A stretch of 10,768 bases of DNA, taken from contig WLEM01000010.1 of NCBI GenBank assembly GCA_009704285.1, positions 1-10,768 of the forward strand. Direction: 5' to 3'. This document shows, in pieces, positions 6,901 to 10,768 of this stretch. Position 1 is the first letter of the stretch. Every line of letters starts with the position of its first letter. Position numbers and translations under genes: made by a program. The notes under the pieces were generated by a model. The model saw nothing but the letters and a program-made list of their open reading frames with translations. It had not been told where the DNA came from and did no database searches. The DNA comes from Actinomycetota bacterium. GTDB taxonomy: Bacteria; Actinomycetota; Actinomycetes; Nanopelagicales; Nanopelagicaceae.

Positions 6901-8434
6901 TAGATACCTCCTCGGTCTTTTGTGGATTCTTCTGCGCGATTCCAATTGATTTTGTTGAAAAGCCCGACCATGGATGGCCGTTACTGAAGAAGGATAATTT
7001 AGCCAAAATAGTCATTAACGGTTTGGTGAACAAGAAGACAACGATTAAATCGATTATCGTTGTGAGTCCCAAGGTAAACGCAAATCCACGAACTCCACCA
7101 ACTGCAAATATGTAGAGCATGATGGCAGCCAGCATCGAGACCACGTCTGCTGCAATGATTGTTCGACGGGCACGCACCCAACCGGTTTCAACTGCTGACT
7201 TAACTGATTTGCCTTCACGTATCTCATCCCTGACACGCTCAAAGTAAACAATAAATGAGTCGGCTGTAATTCCAATCGCAACAATCGCTCCGGCGATACC
7301 AGCCAAAGTAAGAGTGAAATCAATTAACTCGCCAAGAAGTATGAAGGAAAGAAGTGACATTATGGCTGCAACAGCAAGTGAGCTGACTGAAACTATTCCT
7401 AAACCTCGGTAGTAAAGCATTGAATAAATAACCACTAGTCCTAAACCTAAAATTCCAGCAATTAACCCGCCGCGTAATTGATCAGCTCCTAGTGATGGAG
7501 ATACCTGCTGTACCTCGCCACGATCAAAAGTCAGTGGCAATGCACCGTATTTCAATACATTTGCAAGATCTTGTGATTCTAATTGAGTGAAGTTTCCAGT
7601 GATCTGTGCGTTACCAGTATTAATTGGTTCGTTAATTCTAGGTGCCGAATAAACCAATCCATCTAAAACTATTGCAGCTTGATTCTGAGGTGAAGGTAAC
7701 GAGGTTAAGCGAGTTGTCATGGCACCGAATTTTGAGGCGCCTTCGCTATCGAACTCCAAAGTTACATACCAACCAGAGGCACCTTGTGGATCCAACAGTG
7801 CTGATGCTTGCGTGACTTGGCGACCTAAAACTTCAGCTGGAGCTAAAATGTATTTGTTAAAACCCCCTCGATCGCAACTTACGATTGTGGCTGCTTCATT
7901 TCCACTACTTCCGCCTTGACGATTCTGCGGCAAGGTGCAATCTAGCGCTGCATACTGCGCATTTATCTCTGGTGTTACACCTGGTGGCAATATTGCAGTT
8001 GCCGTATCGGTACTTGTCGAAGTTGCATTTGCAGCACCCTCTGCCAACACTGGACGAAATCTCAGTTCAGCGGTTTGGCCAACTAAATCAACAATTCTTC
8101 GACCAGTTTCACCAGGCACTTGAATAACAATTTGTCGGTTAATACCGGTTCCTTGTGCTGATACTTCAGATTCTGCTACTCCTAGAGAGTTAACACGTTG
8201 GCGAATAATTTCAACTGCTTGATCGATTGCTTCGGCAGTTACACGGCCAGTCTCACCATCTTCAATTCTTGGTTGCAATGTAACGCTGGTACCACCTTGC
8301 AAATCCAAACCAAGTTTGAATGAGGTTGCACCAATAACAAAGGAAAGTCCAGTCAAAGCCAAAACCGATAGCAGAAGGATCGAGATAGTTCTAACTGCTC
8401 GGGCTTGGGTATTTGCAACTTTATTAGCAGACAT
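6893..8434 (-). CDS. secD: Protein translocase subunit SecD
   Basis: Works with SecF in proton-driven export through SecYEG. The 513 aa from ATG 8434 show an N-terminal membrane helix (about 15-35), the signature FKLGLDLQGGTSV (about 39-51), a P1 exported domain with the repeat-like EIIRQRVNSLGVAESEV, a Ser/Thr/Ala-rich linker near 134-147, the second half of the exported domain (AIVLDGLVYSAPRINEPI), and five C-terminal membrane helices including GITADSFIVYFERVRDEI (about 388-405). Two cysteines at about 166 and 187 lie in the exported part and could form a disulfide. A TTG at 8443 would add three residues; neither start has a Shine-Dalgarno, but a TAGAAT at 8443-8448 may be a -10 box that would make the mRNA nearly leaderless at ATG 8434. 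The usual upstream neighbour yajC is missing; ruvB ends 77 bp before. Confidence 0.95.
   Translation of the reverse strand: MSANKVANTQARAVRTISILLLSVLALTGLSFVIGATSFKLGLDLQGGTSVTLQPRIEDGETGRVTAEAIDQAVEIIRQRVNSLGVAESEVSAQGTGINRQIVIQVPGETGRRIVDLVGQTAELRFRPVLAEGAANATSTSTDTATAILPPGVTPEINAQYAALDCTLPQNRQGGSSGNEAATIVSCDRGGFNKYILAPAEVLGRQVTQASALLDPQGASGWYVTLEFDSEGASKFGAMTTRLTSLPSPQNQAAIVLDGLVYSAPRINEPINTGNAQITGNFTQLESQDLANVLKYGALPLTFDRGEVQQVSPSLGADQLRGGLIAGILGLGLVVIYSMLYYRGLGIVSVSSLAVAAIMSLLSFILLGELIDFTLTLAGIAGAIVAIGITADSFIVYFERVRDEIREGKSVKSAVETGWVRARRTIIAADVVSMLAAIMLYIFAVGGVRGFAFTLGLTTIIDLIVVFLFTKPLMTILAKLSFFSNGHPWSGFSTKSIGIAQKNPQKTEEVSNV
6906..6912 (-). promoter_or_regulatory. Perfect Shine-Dalgarno for secF, inside the end of secD
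   Basis: AGGAGGT on the minus strand, 5 nt before the ATG at 6900. It lies within the last codons of secD and fixes the secF start against the longer open frame beginning at 6945. This is the best ribosome binding site in the window. Confidence 0.85.
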
Positions 8435-8442
8435 GAGGGCCA

Positions 8443-8448
8443 ATTCTA
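8443..8448 (-). promoter_or_regulatory. Candidate -10 box for secD-secF-rel
   Basis: TAGAAT on the minus strand (5 of 6 to TATAAT), 8 nt before the secD ATG. It lies in the 77 bp ruvB-secD gap, the largest minus-strand gap within the right-hand cluster. Transcription would start almost at the ATG, consistent with the absence of a Shine-Dalgarno and with leaderless mRNAs being common in actinobacteria. No good -35 sits 16-18 nt upstream (TTGATT is 22 nt away), so this is tentative. Confidence 0.3.
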
Positions 8449-8511
8449 GGCTGAGGGGAGATTATTGAGAAATCAAGCAATAAGTTAGCCAAAATAGGCG
8501 AAAAAATTAGG

Positions 8512-9567
8512 TTACTGAGCAATATCTGGGTCTTGATCAAACAGAGTTGCATCAGTTCCAATTTGCGCAGACAGCGGTGGCTTTAATCCAAGATGAGACC
8601 ACCCAGCAGCTGTGGCAATACGTCCTCTTGGTGTTCTAGCTAGAAATCCCATTCGAACCAAGAAAGGTTCAGCTAAGGATTCAATAGTTTCAATCTCCTC
8701 ACCGACTGCCATAGCCAGGGTTGAGACTCCAACCGGTCCACCATTAAAGTTTTTAATTAATGCCGTAAGTACTGATTTGTCTAGACGATCTAATCCAATT
8801 TGATCAACCTCATATATTTCAAGAGCAGATTTTGCATGCTCTAGTTTCACTAGTTTTTCATTATTTACTTGCGCGTAATCTCGTACTCTGCGAAGGAGTC
8901 TATTAGCCACTCTAGGCGTTCCTCTGGAACGAGAAGCTATTTCTACAACGGCAGTGGTGTCAATATTGATTTCAAGAAGATCTGCACTTCGCTTAATAAT
9001 TTGTGATAATTCATCAGCTTCGTAAAAATCTAATTGAGCCGTGAACCCAAATCGATCCCGCAATGGACTGGGTAATAAACCAGCACGCGTGGTTGCGCCA
9101 ACAAGGGTGAAATGTGGCAGCTCTAGTGGAATTGATGTTGCACCAGCACCCTTACCAACAATTACATCAACTCGAAAATCCTCCATTGCTAAATACAGCA
9201 TCTCTTCAGCTGGTCTAGACATCCGATGGATTTCATCAAGAAATAGGATTTCACCTTCAACTAAAGATGAGAGTATGGAAGCAAGATCTCCTGCATGCTG
9301 AATCGCAGGTCCAGAGGTAATACGGATTGGACTATCCATTTCGGTGGCAACAATCATTGCCAGAGTTGTCTTACCTAAGCCCGGTGGGCCAGAAAAAAGA
9401 ATGTGATCAGCGGTTGATTTGCGCTGTTTAGCCGCTGAAAGCAGCAAATCTAATTGATCTCGAACTCTAAGTTGTCCAACAAATTCAGTTAAACTTTTTG
9501 GGCGAAGGGCAAGTTCGGCAACTCGTTCAGCATCATCTGCGCCATTATCGATTACTCGATCACTCAT
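8512..9567 (-). CDS. ruvB: Holliday junction branch migration ATPase RuvB
   Basis: AAA+ motor that forms hexameric rings on either side of a RuvA-bound Holliday junction and drives branch migration with ATP. The 351 aa contain Walker [10 protein letters not shown] (60-68), Walker B ILFLDE (107-112) followed by IHR, sensor 1 GATTR (157-161), the arginine-finger segment PLRDRFG (168-174), the sensor 2 region [15 protein letters not shown] (213-227) and a C-terminal winged-helix domain with [13 protein letters not shown] (307-319). Length is typical. ATG 9567 lies 2 nt after the ruvA stop with GGCGGG about 8 nt upstream, supporting this start and tight coupling with ruvA. Nothing odd in key residues; the short acidic tail after about 330 is variable in the family. 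Confidence 0.98.
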   Translation of the reverse strand: MSDRVIDNGADDAERVAELALRPKSLTEFVGQLRVRDQLDLLLSAAKQRKSTADHILFSGPPGLGKTTLAMIVATEMDSPIRITSGPAIQHAGDLASILSSLVEGEILFLDEIHRMSRPAEEMLYLAMEDFRVDVIVGKGAGATSIPLELPHFTLVGATTRAGLLPSPLRDRFGFTAQLDFYEADELSQIIKRSADLLEINIDTTAVVEIASRSRGTPRVANRLLRRVRDYAQVNNEKLVKLEHAKSALEIYEVDQIGLDRLDKSVLTALIKNFNGGPVGVSTLAMAVGEEIETIESLAEPFLVRMGFLARTPRGRIATAAGWSHLGLKPPLSAQIGTDATLFDQDPDIAQ

Positions 9568-9569
9568 CT

Positions 9570-10154
9570 CTATTTCCCGCCGGTTTTAAGTGCTAACTTC
9601 AATACTTGCCCAACCGAAAGCCCTTCAATTTTTTCATCCTTCATAACTTGATTTAACATGGCGATAGCTTCTTTATTTGAATATCCCAAGCCCTGTAAAG
9701 CATTTTCAACTTGGTTGGAAATTGTTAAATCAGATCCACTTTTTCCACTAGCAAATGCTGCAGCCTTATCTTTCAACTCAAGAACTAAGCGCTGTGCACC
9801 TTTTTTACCTAATCCTGGTACTGCCTCTAAAAACTTAAGATTTGCCGAAATTATCGCACTAGCAATTGAGGCTGCATCGCTATTTGCCAAAATCGATTGG
9901 GCTACCTTAGGCCCAATACCAGTGACTGATAACAGCAACTCAAAAAAATCACGATCAACAATCTCGGTGAAGCCATACAAAGTCAATGCATCTTCTCGAA
10001 CAATTAAATAAGTATGAAGACTTACTTTTTCTCCAACTTGAATCTTTGCAGCAATTCGAATTGGCACCTGCAATAGCAATCCGACTCCGCCCACTTCCAC
10101 CACCAGTGAGTTGATAGAGGTTGACTTAACACTTCCACTTATCGAGCTGATCAT
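9570..10154 (-). CDS. ruvA: Holliday junction DNA-binding protein RuvA
   Basis: Tetramer that binds the four-way junction and loads RuvB. The 194 aa show the N-terminal OB-fold (about 1-63, with the conserved [10 protein letters not shown] at 53-62), two helix-hairpin-helix motifs ([14 protein letters not shown] around 76-89 and [13 protein letters not shown] around 111-123), a short flexible linker (about 131-146) and the C-terminal RuvB-contacting domain III (about 147-191, starting near [15 protein letters not shown]). The ATG start at 10154 overlaps the ruvC stop as ATGA, so translation is probably coupled to ruvC. Complete and ordinary. Confidence 0.98.
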   Translation of the reverse strand: MISSISGSVKSTSINSLVVEVGGVGLLLQVPIRIAAKIQVGEKVSLHTYLIVREDALTLYGFTEIVDRDFFELLLSVTGIGPKVAQSILANSDAASIASAIISANLKFLEAVPGLGKKGAQRLVLELKDKAAAFASGKSGSDLTISNQVENALQGLGYSNKEAIAMLNQVMKDEKIEGLSVGQVLKLALKTGGK

Positions 10155-10672
10155 CGCTTTTTAACTGCCTTTTTCTTTGCGGTTGCTAATCGGGCATTAC
10201 CAACTCCCCGCCAATGATGGCAGATAGCAAGGGCTAAAGCATCAGTACTGTCTACTGGTTTTGGAATTTCCTTAAGCTTGAGTAATCGTTTAACCATCTG
10301 CGCTACCTGTTTTTTATCTGCTCGACCAGATCCTGTCACCGCTGCCTTAACTTCACTAGGGGTGTGCATGACAACCGGAATACCAGCCTTAACTGCTAGC
10401 AAAAGTACTACTCCGGCAGCCTGCGCCGTCGCCATGGCGGTCTTAACATTTAGATGAGAGAAAACTCGTTCAACTGCAATAACATCAGGCTTGAAATTTC
10501 CAATCCAAATGGAGATTTCCTTTTCCAACTCTAATAGTCTAAATTCCAGAGCTGCATCAATATCAGTTTTAACTACGCCAACAGATATCATTTCAAGAGA
10601 TTGAGGTCCAGCAGAATCTACAACACCAATTCCACAACGGGTTAAACCAGGGTCTATTGCCAATACTCGCAT
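10151..10672 (-). CDS. ruvC: Crossover junction endodeoxyribonuclease RuvC
   Basis: Dimeric resolvase that nicks Holliday junctions symmetrically, using Mg2+ and an RNase H-like fold. The 173 aa carry the four acidic catalytic residues: D7 in AIDPGLTRCG, E68 in AVERVF, and D141 and D144 in VDSTDALALAICHHW. F71 after the glutamate matches the conserved phenylalanine that stacks in the junction. The C-terminus ends in a Lys/Arg-rich tail (KKKAVKKR). ATG 10672 follows the yebC stop after 27 nt; there is no Shine-Dalgarno (upstream sequence is pyrimidine-rich), so translation may rely on coupling or on a leaderless transcript. It shares ATGA with ruvA downstream. A yebC-ruvC-ruvA-ruvB order is common in bacteria. 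Confidence 0.97.
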   Translation of the reverse strand: MRVLAIDPGLTRCGIGVVDSAGPQSLEMISVGVVKTDIDAALEFRLLELEKEISIWIGNFKPDVIAVERVFSHLNVKTAMATAQAAGVVLLLAVKAGIPVVMHTPSEVKAAVTGSGRADKKQVAQMVKRLLKLKEIPKPVDSTDALALAICHHWRGVGNARLATAKKKAVKKR

Positions 10673-10699
10673 TGGACAAGAGTAATAAGCTGATTTTCT

Positions 10700-10768
10700 T
10701 TAGGAACTCAGGCTCGCCATCACTTCATCTGAAACATCAAAATTTCCATATACATTTTGAACATCATC
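10700..10768 (-). CDS. yebC: YebC/PmpR family regulator, C-terminal end (runs off the right edge)
   Basis: Only the last 22 codons are present, ending in a TAA at 10700-10702. They begin DDVQNVYGNFDVSDEVMASL and end in two serines; the DDVQNVY-NFD-S signature is the conserved C-terminus of the YebC/TACO1 family. Members have been described as DNA-binding transcription regulators and, more recently, as factors helping ribosomes translate proline-rich stretches. The position directly upstream of ruvC is the standard one. Identification rests on this short but very characteristic tail. Confidence 0.88.
   Translation of the reverse strand, partial: DDVQNVYGNFDVSDEVMASLSS

Noticed and set aside
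6901..6945. Longer start for secF at 6945
   Set aside because: It would add a 15-residue Arg-rich segment translated inside secD, and ignores the perfect AGGAGGT that points to ATG 6900.
8470..8511. Terminator after ruvB (a run of six T with GCC-TATTTT-GGC next to it)
   Set aside because: On the minus strand the T-run comes before the small stem, not after it, and the stem has only three or so pairs. It does not look like an intrinsic terminator for ruvB.
9658..10011. Open frame of 117 codons on the plus strand opposite ruvA
   Set aside because: It lies entirely antisense to a clear, full-length ruvA, and I recognise no family motif. It is best explained as a shadow of the ruvA codon pattern.
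10673..10699. Promoter in front of ruvC (TACTCT close to the ATG)
   Set aside because: It matches only the loose TANNNT pattern and has no -35. In A/T-rich DNA such matches are frequent, so it is not supportable.
1..10768. Mobile element, CRISPR array, tRNA/rRNA gene, phage or defence system
   Set aside because: Nearly every base is accounted for by conserved housekeeping genes with uniform composition. I saw no spaced repeats, no terminal inverted repeats, no transposase or integrase motifs and no tRNA-like cloverleaf.

Overview
This is a housekeeping segment of a bacterial chromosome, about 40% GC in the lines I counted. It is densely packed and has no mobile elements, CRISPR arrays or RNA genes that I can see. 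Protein signatures and gene order point to an actinobacterium: yebC-ruvC-ruvA-ruvB-secD-secF-rel, then an oppositely oriented gene, then an MBL-fold hydrolase, hisS and aspS. That is the arrangement I know from Mycobacterium and Streptomyces, in a shortened form. Low GC plus very short or negative spacers suggest a streamlined lineage such as the freshwater acI group (Nanopelagicales; Planktophila/Nanopelagicus-like). That placement is inference; a 16S or marker-gene search would settle it.

Layout, right to left, following minus-strand transcription. The end of yebC enters at the right edge and is followed by ruvC, ruvA and ruvB, the Holliday-junction branch migration and resolution genes. 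ruvC and ruvA overlap by 4 nt, and ruvA and ruvB are 2 nt apart. After about 77 bp come secD and secF, which overlap by 8 nt with a perfect Shine-Dalgarno for secF; they form the proton-motive-force-driven Sec accessory complex. Then, 33 bp on, comes rel, the bifunctional (p)ppGpp synthetase/hydrolase. The only plus-strand gene, a triple-DUF349 protein, runs head-on into rel and the two genes share the four bases TTAA at their stops. Divergent from it is a second minus-strand cluster: MBL-fold hydrolase, hisS, and the start of aspS, which runs off the left edge.

The genes cover recombination repair, protein export, the stringent response and aminoacyl-tRNA supply. Rel and the aminoacyl-tRNA synthetases are linked in logic, since uncharged tRNA triggers (p)ppGpp, but nothing in the sequence shows co-regulation. 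Compared with larger actinobacterial genomes, yajC (between ruvB and secD), apt (between secF and rel) and a peptidyl-prolyl isomerase gene (next to the hydrolase) are absent from their usual slots.

I see no new enzymatic or defence system. The most interesting observations are about transcript architecture. One is a terminator-like hairpin at 2215-2243, oriented to stop minus-strand transcripts. The other is the absence of any terminator space between rel and the DUF349 gene, which implies antisense read-through. Three start codons are better placed than the longest reading frames suggest: hisS at 1466 (TTG), secF at 6900 and the DUF349 gene at 2342.
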